49,942 nt of DNA from positions 1 through 49,942 of the IMG/VR virus record IMGVR_UViG_3300006917_000039. One strand, given 5' to 3'. Source of the DNA: a virus. The notes below the pieces were generated by a model. The model worked only from the letters and a program-made list of their open reading frames with translations, was not told the DNA's origin and ran no database searches. Positions 24,689 to 32,337 of the stretch are shown in pieces. The stretch's first letter is position 1, and every line of letters begins with the position of its first letter. The position numbers and the translations under genes are program-made.

Positions 24689-25441
24689 CTATCTCACCCA
24701 CGCAGGGCACATTTTCTTGAAGTGGCAAAAATTACACAAGCCACTTTGTTTGGCTGGGAAGTTCTCTTCTTCGCAATAAATGTCAATTTGCTTCTTAGTA
24801 GAGACGATTGTTTCTACTGTTGCTTCAATACTTTCCTGCGTTACATCGCGCGAAAGCACCTTAGGTGCCACCAAATACATTAGCGAAACCCGAGACGCTG
24901 AGCCAACACCGAGCGCATCTACCATTGCGGCATAAATGAAAAGTTGCTGGAACTTGTCATCCATATATTTTGGACTGGGGACTTTGCCGGTTTTATAGTC
25001 TGAAATGAGCAATGTATTGTCGTCAAGAACTTCAAATCGGTCAATGAAACCCTTGACTGTTACACCTTCAATCTGACCATTAACTTCGTACTCAATACCA
25101 GCAGGACAGGTTTCGATGGGGTCCTCAATTTTGTAGAGGTTCTCTACACACCACCACGCTTTCCAGCGGAAATCATGCTTATTAAGAGAAAGTGATTCCA
25201 CCTTCGCTTCATAAGTTTCTTCCCAATGCGACCGTGCCAACGCCCTTGCTACAGGCATGGTTCTTTGGTCGATAGAAAGGTTGTAGAGCGATTCCAAGAT
25301 GTCATGCACAAAGTTACCGAGCAGTGTATGAACAGTCGGAGGCTCCATCAGCCCGTCAATCTTGCTGAACTTAAACTTCAGCGGACATTGCTGGAATGTA
25401 TTGATGGATGAAGGGGAAAGATGAGGGGGCGCTGTGAGCAT
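24689..25441 (-). CDS. PD-(D/E)XK exonuclease with Fe-S cluster motif (Cas4/RecB-like), 250 aa
   Basis: 'LSPSSINTFQQCPLKFKF' is the classic start of Cas4/RecB-like nucleases (C19). Conserved H46 ('GNFVHDILE'), D134 ('GFIDRFEV') and D148-Y-K150 ('ISDYKTGK') form the catalytic core; C236, C239 and C245 close a likely 4Fe-4S cluster with C19. It would resect DNA ends for the annealing protein encoded immediately upstream (stop and start overlap as TAATG). Partner of the Rad52-like protein in a recombination pair. Confidence 0.88.
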   Translation of the reverse strand: MLTAPPHLSPSSINTFQQCPLKFKFSKIDGLMEPPTVHTLLGNFVHDILESLYNLSIDQRTMPVARALARSHWEETYEAKVESLSLNKHDFRWKAWWCVENLYKIEDPIETCPAGIEYEVNGQIEGVTVKGFIDRFEVLDDNTLLISDYKTGKVPSPKYMDDKFQQLFIYAAMVDALGVGSASRVSLMYLVAPKVLSRDVTQESIEATVETIVSTKKQIDIYCEEENFPAKQSGLCNFCHFKKMCPAWVR

Positions 25442-26145
25442 TACTCCCCCTCTGCTTCTTCTCCATCAACCTGAGCCTGAACGACACCATTGAACTGGAG
25501 GCGCAGGGCTTCAACAGTCAAGACCTCAAGTTCTTTTTCGGTGAACTCCGAAGGCTTCGGAACCGGTCGCCCATCGCTGTAGGAATTCCAATATTCACGA
25601 AGGCTGGCGACCTGCTCATCTGTCAGCAATGCCCTAACTTCAATGAAACGGTCATACTTATCCTTGAGGCTCACGGACATCGGAGCAGGGGCGGGCGCAA
25701 CAGGTGCGTGCATTGCCTCGTCCACCTCAATTGCTTCAGCGTCACGAGCAAGATAAAGACCAACGCCGAAATGCTGACATGCCTTTTTCATGGCATCAGA
25801 TACGGCTCCCTTGAACTCATCGCCAAGGTCAACGATGTCACCATTCTTAGTTCGCTTGACGCGCACGCCACCGAATCCATCGTGGCTTGAGTAATGCCAG
25901 TCTGAGTTCTTCCCCTCATGGGAGACGGAAACTCGCACATGAGCAACAACCCAGTCATTATCAATGGCGTCGCGTCCGCATGACAAAACCTGATGCGTCC
26001 AGCCGGTCGGTCCAAAGATTCGATTCATCCGGTTGATAATTTCCGAAACCGGAAGGTATGTCAGTCGTGTGCCACTCTTCTGAACTGTTCGCTCCATCTC
26101 CTCCGGAAATGGTTCGGACAGACGGTCATACATATTGTCATTCAT
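25441..26145 (-). CDS. Rad52/22-like single-strand annealing protein, 234 aa
   Basis: Residues 1-140 carry the Rad52 fold signature: 'YLPVSEIINRMNRIFGPTGWTHQV', 'VVAHVRVSV', then 'DEFKGAVSDAMKKACQHFGVGLYL' with the conserved A..DA.K.A...FG.gLYL helix. The C-terminal part after an Ala/Pro linker (APVAPAPAP) is acidic and ends EEAEGE, as in other ssDNA-interacting phage proteins. AGGAAGG precedes the ATG. Confidence 0.88.
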   Translation of the reverse strand: MNDNMYDRLSEPFPEEMERTVQKSGTRLTYLPVSEIINRMNRIFGPTGWTHQVLSCGRDAIDNDWVVAHVRVSVSHEGKNSDWHYSSHDGFGGVRVKRTKNGDIVDLGDEFKGAVSDAMKKACQHFGVGLYLARDAEAIEVDEAMHAPVAPAPAPMSVSLKDKYDRFIEVRALLTDEQVASLREYWNSYSDGRPVPKPSEFTEKELEVLTVEALRLQFNGVVQAQVDGEEAEGE

Positions 26146-26660
26146 TAATTTGCCTTCCTAATAGAGAGTGATGGTTTGGAATCGCCTGCCTCGCAGAAGT
26201 CATCAGCATTAATGCCGATTTCGTTGAGCGCAGTTACTCGCCAGTACGAGGGCTGGACAAAATCCAGCAACTTCGTAATCATTTCGGACGAACTCATTAC
26301 TCGCTCACCAGTATCCATATCGATAGCGAGATTTTCAATACGGGAAGCAACAACGGACGCTAAGTCCTTATGCTTCCAGCCCTTGCGGTCTTTTGACCAT
26401 TTCTTTTCAATGGTTTCACCACTATTCAGGGTAACCAGTTCCGTCTCCGTCATCTTGTCCATCAGGTGCTTGACTTGGTCGTCGTAGAGCACCGCAATTT
26501 GAGTCTTCAAATTGGATAGCCGAACCAGCAGTTCGCATTCGTCATCAACGGAGTTGTCCGCATTCGTTCTATGGGCATTCATTCGCTCATCAAGAACGAG
26601 AATTGCCTGTTGAAACTCGTCCACGGCTGTGCGCCATGACAAGACAGCATTTTCAGTCAT
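26145..26660 (-). CDS. Hypothetical protein linked to recombination genes, 171 aa
   Basis: The start at 26660 (MTENAVLSWRTAVDEF) is chosen because TAGGAG lies 6 nt upstream; the open frame runs further but overlaps that site. Helical, with 'LVTLNSGETIEKKWSKDRKGWKHKDLASVV' in the middle, a pattern I associate with proteins encoded next to Rad52-like genes in actinophages. Its stop abuts the Rad52-like start. Unknown role. Confidence 0.65.
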   Translation of the reverse strand: MTENAVLSWRTAVDEFQQAILVLDERMNAHRTNADNSVDDECELLVRLSNLKTQIAVLYDDQVKHLMDKMTETELVTLNSGETIEKKWSKDRKGWKHKDLASVVASRIENLAIDMDTGERVMSSSEMITKLLDFVQPSYWRVTALNEIGINADDFCEAGDSKPSLSIRKAN

Positions 26661-26691
26661 TTTCACTCCTAGCAAATTTCGTAGTTGGTAT

Positions 26692-27996
26692 TCAGAGGAT
26701 TATAGACGCTCTCCGTCTTTGAGGCAACCCTAACCCTGTCAAATGTGTGAACGCTCCGACGGCAGAGTCAACTTGGTCGTCATGGTCGCATGCTTCGGGA
26801 AAAGAAGCAAATTCGTCAAGCCACTCCGTTAACCATGACCCACGAACGACTCTGACATTACCGTTGGCTACGGCAGCGGCAAATGGGCGAGCACGTGTAA
26901 TTTTGTCTCCCGTTGACCGGATGCCAATGAAGTCATAACCCGGCAGCACATACCTCGCATACTGGTCTACGAGGGCTTTTCCACTAGAGCCTGGTTCCTG
27001 CTCCATTCGAATCGCAACCGACGGTCCGTCCTCATAGGCAGTCTGCGCAATGAGTTGTTCAACTTTCTCGCCCTTTACCCGAGCCTTCTTGACATCAAGA
27101 ATGTAACTTACACCCCCATCTAATAGGACAAGTGTTCCTACTGTCCAGTCAGGATTCGGGTTGGAATGTGATGGCTCAGTTGCCGCAAGGTCCCAAAACC
27201 TGACTGCTCTAGCATTGGAAGCGATTTGGGGGACCTCGTGCGGGTCAATAATTATGAAGTTTTCCCGCTCAAAGAGGCTTCCGAGGCTGGTACTGAACCA
27301 GTCTCCCTCCTCAAGACGACGCCTCTCAACAGGGTCAAGGGCTTGAAGCGCCTGCCGGTATGACTCTGCGTCAATGCCGGGGTTGTCGTGGAGTTTAGAT
27401 GGAACGAATATCCGCCCTTGATTTTGCCCCTCAACGATAAAGCGTTGACGAACCCAGTTTGGGGCTGGGTTCGATGCGGCTCGCATTCGGAGGGGGACCT
27501 GCGCCAACGACCCTTTTGCGGGTCGGCGGAGACGGGAGAATAGGTACCGATAGTCAGATTCTCTAATTTCGGTCACCTCATCCATCCCGATGAACTGAAA
27601 TTCAGCGCCCTTATATCTGAGGTAGTCCTGCTGATTATTTAGGTAACCAAATGAGATTCTGGCTCCTGATGGGAACACGGCGGTGTAATTATTGGAGTTC
27701 CAGCGGACATCGTCATATTTAGCCATCCATGAGGTAAAGCGGTCCATGATGGCTCCGGGAAGCGCAAGGTCGGCGTAGGTGCGACGGAAAAGAATAGCCG
27801 AATACCCCGGCACGTCTACATACTGGAGTGCCGCCATGAGCAAGGCACTTGACTTGCCTCCACCGGCTGCTCCGCCAAAGAGTGCCTCAAGAGCATAAGT
27901 ACGGAGGAAGACCTTTTGAGTTATTGAAGGAACCTCAGGGCAGTACTCAGGTGTCTTCGGCTCTAGATACTTTAGAATCTTGTCCCAATCAGCCAT
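26692..27996 (-). CDS. Terminase large subunit, 434 aa
   Basis: Walker A G41-GAAGGGKSS with K48, Walker B 'FIGMDE' with D139-E140, and a C-terminal RNase H-like nuclease with D269 ('RFWDLA'), E332 ('RMEQEPGSSGK') and the 'HDDQVDS' motif (405-411). Complete and of ordinary length. AGGAAGG precedes the ATG. It packages DNA into the prohead through the portal, yet the portal gene is transcribed in the opposite direction just 240 bp away, and no small terminase gene is recognisable beside it. Confidence 0.95.
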   Translation of the reverse strand: MADWDKILKYLEPKTPEYCPEVPSITQKVFLRTYALEALFGGAAGGGKSSALLMAALQYVDVPGYSAILFRRTYADLALPGAIMDRFTSWMAKYDDVRWNSNNYTAVFPSGARISFGYLNNQQDYLRYKGAEFQFIGMDEVTEIRESDYRYLFSRLRRPAKGSLAQVPLRMRAASNPAPNWVRQRFIVEGQNQGRIFVPSKLHDNPGIDAESYRQALQALDPVERRRLEEGDWFSTSLGSLFERENFIIIDPHEVPQIASNARAVRFWDLAATEPSHSNPNPDWTVGTLVLLDGGVSYILDVKKARVKGEKVEQLIAQTAYEDGPSVAIRMEQEPGSSGKALVDQYARYVLPGYDFIGIRSTGDKITRARPFAAAVANGNVRVVRGSWLTEWLDEFASFPEACDHDDQVDSAVGAFTHLTGLGLPQRRRASIIL

Positions 27997-28054
27997 TGCG
28001 CCTTCCTAATCTCTAGTGCGATACATTAGTGTCAGCAGGCGCTTTGAGGTGAAC

Positions 28055-28234
28055 GTGAAAAAAATCTTTGCATTATCAAGAGTTCGTAACTGGCGTGCTC
28101 TAACCGCTAATTCCTTAATGTTTGCGTTTATACTATTGACAGGTGTTGGTGCTTACATGATTTTACCAGCCGCGGGCTTTATCGTGGCTGGAACTGCTTG
28201 CGGTCTCTTTGGCTACCTGTTGGGGTCTGAATAA
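28055..28234 (+). CDS. Small two-helix membrane protein, 59 aa (GTG start)
   Basis: GTG at 28055 is chosen because GAGGT lies 4-5 nt upstream; the frame opens further to 28016. After a basic N-terminus (MKKIFALSRVRNWRAL) there are two hydrophobic segments ('SLMFAFILLTGVGAYMIL' and 'AGFIVAGTACGLFGYLLG'). It is the first rightward gene, ending 2 nt before the portal ATG. It could be a holin/antiholin-type or superinfection protein; nothing decides this. Confidence 0.55.
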   Translation: MKKIFALSRVRNWRALTANSLMFAFILLTGVGAYMILPAAGFIVAGTACGLFGYLLGSE

Positions 28235-28236
28235 AT

Positions 28237-30552
28237 ATGGCTTGGAATTCACGAAATACGAAAAGCCTCGGCACCTCAATGGAGGGGAAGGCAGCGAACC
28301 TTGGACCCGGCTCGCCAATTGCCAATAATCCCGCCATCGCTGGAAAGGGTTATCGTGATTCGTGGGACATTGAGCGCGCTTATCGCGAAGGAATGCAGAA
28401 GGTTACTTGGGTTAACCGATGCATTGATGCCATCGCTGGCAACCAAGCGCGACTGCCCATCATTCTTCGCAAAGACAATGACCCCAATGGCGAAATTCTT
28501 ACCCGTAAGCACGAGATACTTGACCTACTAAATAGTCGTGCCAATCAGGGCGAAAACAGTTTTATCTTCCGCTATCGGATGTCTAGTCAACTTTTGATGA
28601 GCACCCGTGGCGTCTTTATTGAAAAGATTCGTGGGCGCTCCGGCAAACTCATTGCCCTAAACCTTCTCCCACCTCAGTTCACCTCACCAATTCCCGATGC
28701 GAAAAGGTTTGTTGCTGGCTACGAAGTTCAAATGCCCACTGGTGAGAAAGTCATTGTTCCGCCCGATGATGTTCTGTGGATTCGGCGACCCCACCCGATT
28801 GACCCCTACTTGTCTTTGACTCCAATGGAGTCAGCAGGAATTGCTATTGAGATTGAGAATCTCTCCAAACTCTATAACCGTAATTTCTTGCTTAATGATG
28901 GTCGTCCGGGTGGCTTGCTAGTTCTTCGCTCAGAGATTGATGATGATGATAAAGATGAACTCCGAAGTCGGTTCCGAGGAAACCTGAACCGCACGGGCGC
29001 TATTACGGTCATCTCATCCGATGATGGTGCTGACTACATCGATACATCGTCATCCCCTCGGGATGCAAGTTATGTAGAAATGCGCCAGTTGACGAAGGAA
29101 GAAATTCTGGCTGCCTTTGGCGTTCCGGAATCTGTTATTGGAAATGCGGCTGGCCGAACCTTTAATAACGCCGCTGAGGAACTTCGTGTTTTCTGGATGG
29201 AAACGATGATGCCTCACCTTGAGCAGATTGCTCGTGGTCTTGATGAACTTGATGACAAGTTTTATGTTGACTTCGAGACAGGTCAGATTCCCATTCTGAT
29301 TATCGCCAAGCAAGAGCGTGAGCGTTATTCGATGGATGAATTTCAGGCTGGTCTCATCAGCGTGAATGAATATCGCAAGGTCACGGGTCGCAAGACTGTT
29401 GAGTCAGAACTTGCTGACAGTCTCCTAGTTAGTCCGAATATGGCTCCTATTGCTAACACCGAAAAGCCGTTTGAGACCGGTCAGGTGCAACCGGTTGATA
29501 TGGGCGCAGCGCCTCCGGGCGGAGCACCTCCGGCAGGGGGAGAAATGGCTGGAGCACCTGTTCCTCCCGCTGAAGGACAGGCACAGCCTCCGGGTCTTCC
29601 GATGATTGGACAAGAAGCACAGACCGTTCCAGAAGAGCAGGTAACTGGTCCGGCAACTCCAGCCGGTGAGCCGGGTCCGACTGACCAGATTGCCCCCGGC
29701 GCATCGCCTGGTCCAGAAATTGAAGCAGTCGCCCCTCCGGCTCAAGGCGCTCCTGGTCAACTCTCAGCACGTCATGGTCGATTCGAGACCAAGATGGATA
29801 CCCAAGTTATTGACGAATGGGACATCAAAGCAGAGCAGACCTCAGAACGGTGGGCTGAAATCCTTGACCGCAACTTGGAGCGATTTTTCGAAAGACAACA
29901 ACGGGTTGTCCTAGAAAAGGCACTTGGAGCAAAAGCCAAGCGACTAATGAATAGTCGTGAACTCCGTACCGATGATGTGTTTGATGAGAACATCTGGAAT
30001 CGCCAACTTGCTGATGACTTAGCGCCCGTCTACTCGGCTATTGTCAATGATGCTGCTGAACTATCATTCAGCAAATCTGGCGAACCGAATGAACTAGATG
30101 AGGAAGAGTTCAAGAGGTATGTAGCGGAGCAGGTCGCCCGCACCCAGAAGGTCAATCAGACAACCAAGGAAGAAATTGCGGCTGCTCTCCTTGTGGCTAT
30201 GGCAATTGCCAACGAAGACGAGGAAGACCGGCTCAGTATTCTTCGTGCGGCTCTTGTAGCAATCTTTGCCAACTTGCTCGGCAAGCGTCGACGATTGATT
30301 GCGGAACACGAATCTCAGACTGCCTTCAATGCTGGCGTCTATATGGCGGGAAAGCAGTTACGGGTAACTAAAAAGACTTGGCTGACGAGGCGTGATTCGC
30401 GCGTCCGAAACGAACATCAGGTTCTTCACGGCAAGAGCGTCGGACTCGGCGAAGGATTTATGGCTGATGGTTCAGTGCTCCGATTCCCCGGAGACCCAAC
30501 AGCACCTCCGAACCTTACGATTAATTGTCGTTGCCGTCTGAAGTTCTCCTGA
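28237..30552 (+). CDS. Portal protein fused to MuF-like head morphogenesis domain, 771 aa
   Basis: Residues 1-~410 are an HK97-type portal: 'VTWVNRCIDAIAGNQARLP', 'HEILDLLNSRANQGE', 'DDVLWIRRPHP', 'SKLYNRNFLLNDGRPGGLL' and 'LAAFGVPESVIGNAAGRTFNNA'. A Pro/Gly/Gln-rich linker (~415-500) leads to a helical region and a MuF domain ending 'TKKTWLTRRDSRVRNEHQVL' ... 'RFPGDPTAPP' ... 'NCRCRL' (about 700-770), the F-protein signature. Portal and MuF are normally separate neighbouring genes. The fusion puts a MuF domain on each portal subunit. Confidence 0.92.
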   Translation: MAWNSRNTKSLGTSMEGKAANLGPGSPIANNPAIAGKGYRDSWDIERAYREGMQKVTWVNRCIDAIAGNQARLPIILRKDNDPNGEILTRKHEILDLLNSRANQGENSFIFRYRMSSQLLMSTRGVFIEKIRGRSGKLIALNLLPPQFTSPIPDAKRFVAGYEVQMPTGEKVIVPPDDVLWIRRPHPIDPYLSLTPMESAGIAIEIENLSKLYNRNFLLNDGRPGGLLVLRSEIDDDDKDELRSRFRGNLNRTGAITVISSDDGADYIDTSSSPRDASYVEMRQLTKEEILAAFGVPESVIGNAAGRTFNNAAEELRVFWMETMMPHLEQIARGLDELDDKFYVDFETGQIPILIIAKQERERYSMDEFQAGLISVNEYRKVTGRKTVESELADSLLVSPNMAPIANTEKPFETGQVQPVDMGAAPPGGAPPAGGEMAGAPVPPAEGQAQPPGLPMIGQEAQTVPEEQVTGPATPAGEPGPTDQIAPGASPGPEIEAVAPPAQGAPGQLSARHGRFETKMDTQVIDEWDIKAEQTSERWAEILDRNLERFFERQQRVVLEKALGAKAKRLMNSRELRTDDVFDENIWNRQLADDLAPVYSAIVNDAAELSFSKSGEPNELDEEEFKRYVAEQVARTQKVNQTTKEEIAAALLVAMAIANEDEEDRLSILRAALVAIFANLLGKRRRLIAEHESQTAFNAGVYMAGKQLRVTKKTWLTRRDSRVRNEHQVLHGKSVGLGEGFMADGSVLRFPGDPTAPPNLTINCRCRLKFS

Positions 30553-30564
30553 TTTACTGAAAAC

Positions 30565-30584
30565 ACCTATTTACTGAAATAGGT
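30565..30584 (+). other. Intergenic hairpin between portal and protease genes
   Basis: Perfect 8-bp stem ACCTATTT / AAATAGGT with an ACTG loop, 13 nt after the portal stop. No U-tract follows, so it is more likely an mRNA processing/stability element than a terminator. The rest of the 96-nt gap holds the GAGGTGG ribosome-binding site of the protease gene and an imperfect GCAAG/CTTGC inverted repeat. Confidence 0.45.
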
Positions 30585-30648
30585 ATTCGAACTTCCCCTA
30601 CAGCAAGCGAGACTGTCTTATGATTGTCTTGCTTACACGAGGTGGAAT

Positions 30649-32316
30649 ATGCCGGTTTCGGAGACTTTCAATTTCAAAGCGATGCCTGGTCAGGTTTCAA
30701 TTGACGAGGCTAAGGGCATTGTTGAGTGTTTTGTTGCAGGCGTCGGCAACAAGGACAGCGTTGGCGACATCGTGCTCTCTGGCGCATTTACTGAAAGCCT
30801 AAAGCGTCGAAAGCCTCGCGTTGTGTGGGGACATGACTGGAATCATCCAATTGGAAAGGTTCTAGAGATTTATGAGGTCCCTGCTAGCGACCCTCGTCTT
30901 CCGGCGAAAATGAAGAAGGCTGGAATCGGAGGACTTTTTGCTCGGGTTCAGTTCAACCTTCAGTCCGAAAAGGGACGCGAAGCGTTTGCCAATGTTTCAT
31001 TTTATGGCGAAGAGCAGGAGTGGAGTATTGGCTACAAGACGCTTGACGCTATTTATGATAACGCTCGTCAAGCAAACCTTCTTCGTGAAGTAGAACTATA
31101 TGAAGTTAGCCCTGTATTGCATGGCGCTAATCAATTGACTGGTACGATTTCAATCAAGGCTGCTTCTACTGAGGAGCCGATGGACTCCTTCAAGAAGTCC
31201 AAGTGGCCGATGTTTGACCGTGAGTTTGCAGAGCGAATTAAGAGGGATTACCCACAGATTTGGGCGGCAGGCGGAAATATCAAGGGAAACGACCAGTACC
31301 GAATCCTCACGCAAATTGCGGAGGCGGGCGGAGTCGCAAAAAGCCAAGCACAGACCAACGCGCTCGAATTGCGCGAAGCATGGGTGGCAAGGCACGCGGG
31401 CGACTTCAGGCTCCCCGGCGTCATCGCTCAAATCAAGTGGCTCGCGATTGGGAGCAGGGGCGAGGACTACATGAAGAATGTTGTCCGGGAAGCCATGAAG
31501 AAGCAGGACTCCAAGATGAAGGAAAAGACCTTCATAATGGAGGCATCCTACGACATGGACGAGAAGTGCTGGAACAATCAGGAGGGCGAGAAGCCCGAAA
31601 TGATGCGGGAACTAGCAAACGCGATTGGGATGCGATTCGGCGGTCCGGTTCGTATACGCCACGTGGAACCCAATTTGGTGGTTTTCGACCACATGATGAA
31701 TGGCAAGCCCCAGACGATGAGAGTGGGTTGGCATTCTGAGGGTGGTGACTTCATGTTTGGTAAGCCCATCGGCGTTACCCCTCGCACCATTTATCTTCCC
31801 GAAGAAGATGGCGATGAAGAGGAACAGAAAACTCCTACTCAGAACATGTTTGATAGGCAGTACGAGGATTCTGAGGCTCCCGAGTTCGTAAAGCCAAAGA
31901 CTGGTTGCGGCTGTGGTTGCGGTGGGGCAGGTAAATCCCTTGATGATGTCGTTGACGACGTCAAATCATTCGTGGATACGCATGGCAAGGCTGGACGCGT
32001 TATTAACGCAAGCAATCTTGAAAAGTTGAGTCAGGCAATGCAGTTGCTTCAGGAAGTGATTGCTGCTGGCGGTCGTTCCGAGATTGAGATGAAAGAAAAG
32101 ACTGCAAACATCTCTGCAAATCTTGAGGACCTTTTTGAGGTGAAGCAATTGCTTGACCCCGTCTTTGAGTTCCACGGTCTTAGTGCAACAGCCAATGAGC
32201 ACGGAATTGAAATCAAGGGCGTTGTTTCGGACGACGCTATTAGCGCAATCAATACGGCTCTCAGCGTTGGAAATTATGACGCCGAGTTGCTTACCGAAGA
32301 TGGTTATTCCGCCTAA
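30649..32316 (+). CDS. HK97-type prohead protease (S78) with long C-terminal extension, 555 aa
   Basis: The serine protease occupies residues ~1-175: 'DIVLSGAFTESL', catalytic H62 ('VVWGHDW'), S126 ('EQEWSIGY') and acidic 'EVELYEVSPVLHGAN' (E149/E152). Then come a phage-specific helical domain ('MFDREFAERIKRDYPQIWAAGG' ... 'VIAQIKWLAIGSRG', ~188-285), a mixed region and a Cys-Gly cluster (GCGCGCGG, near 425), followed by a helical/beta tail. Simple S78 proteases are ~200 aa, so two thirds is extra. Part of the extension may act as scaffold and be removed on maturation (inference). Confidence 0.88.
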   Translation: MPVSETFNFKAMPGQVSIDEAKGIVECFVAGVGNKDSVGDIVLSGAFTESLKRRKPRVVWGHDWNHPIGKVLEIYEVPASDPRLPAKMKKAGIGGLFARVQFNLQSEKGREAFANVSFYGEEQEWSIGYKTLDAIYDNARQANLLREVELYEVSPVLHGANQLTGTISIKAASTEEPMDSFKKSKWPMFDREFAERIKRDYPQIWAAGGNIKGNDQYRILTQIAEAGGVAKSQAQTNALELREAWVARHAGDFRLPGVIAQIKWLAIGSRGEDYMKNVVREAMKKQDSKMKEKTFIMEASYDMDEKCWNNQEGEKPEMMRELANAIGMRFGGPVRIRHVEPNLVVFDHMMNGKPQTMRVGWHSEGGDFMFGKPIGVTPRTIYLPEEDGDEEEQKTPTQNMFDRQYEDSEAPEFVKPKTGCGCGCGGAGKSLDDVVDDVKSFVDTHGKAGRVINASNLEKLSQAMQLLQEVIAAGGRSEIEMKEKTANISANLEDLFEVKQLLDPVFEFHGLSATANEHGIEIKGVVSDDAISAINTALSVGNYDAELLTEDGYSA

Positions 32317-32337
32317 GGTAAGTAGCAGGAAAGTAAC

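Noticed and set aside
28136-28164. TTGACA inside the small membrane protein gene as portal promoter
   Set aside because: A perfect -35, but the -10 at 17 nt is GATTTT, a poor match; not supported enough.
31260-31739. 159-aa open frame on plus strand
   Set aside because: Overlaps the protease gene in another frame; Arg/Gly-rich shadow.
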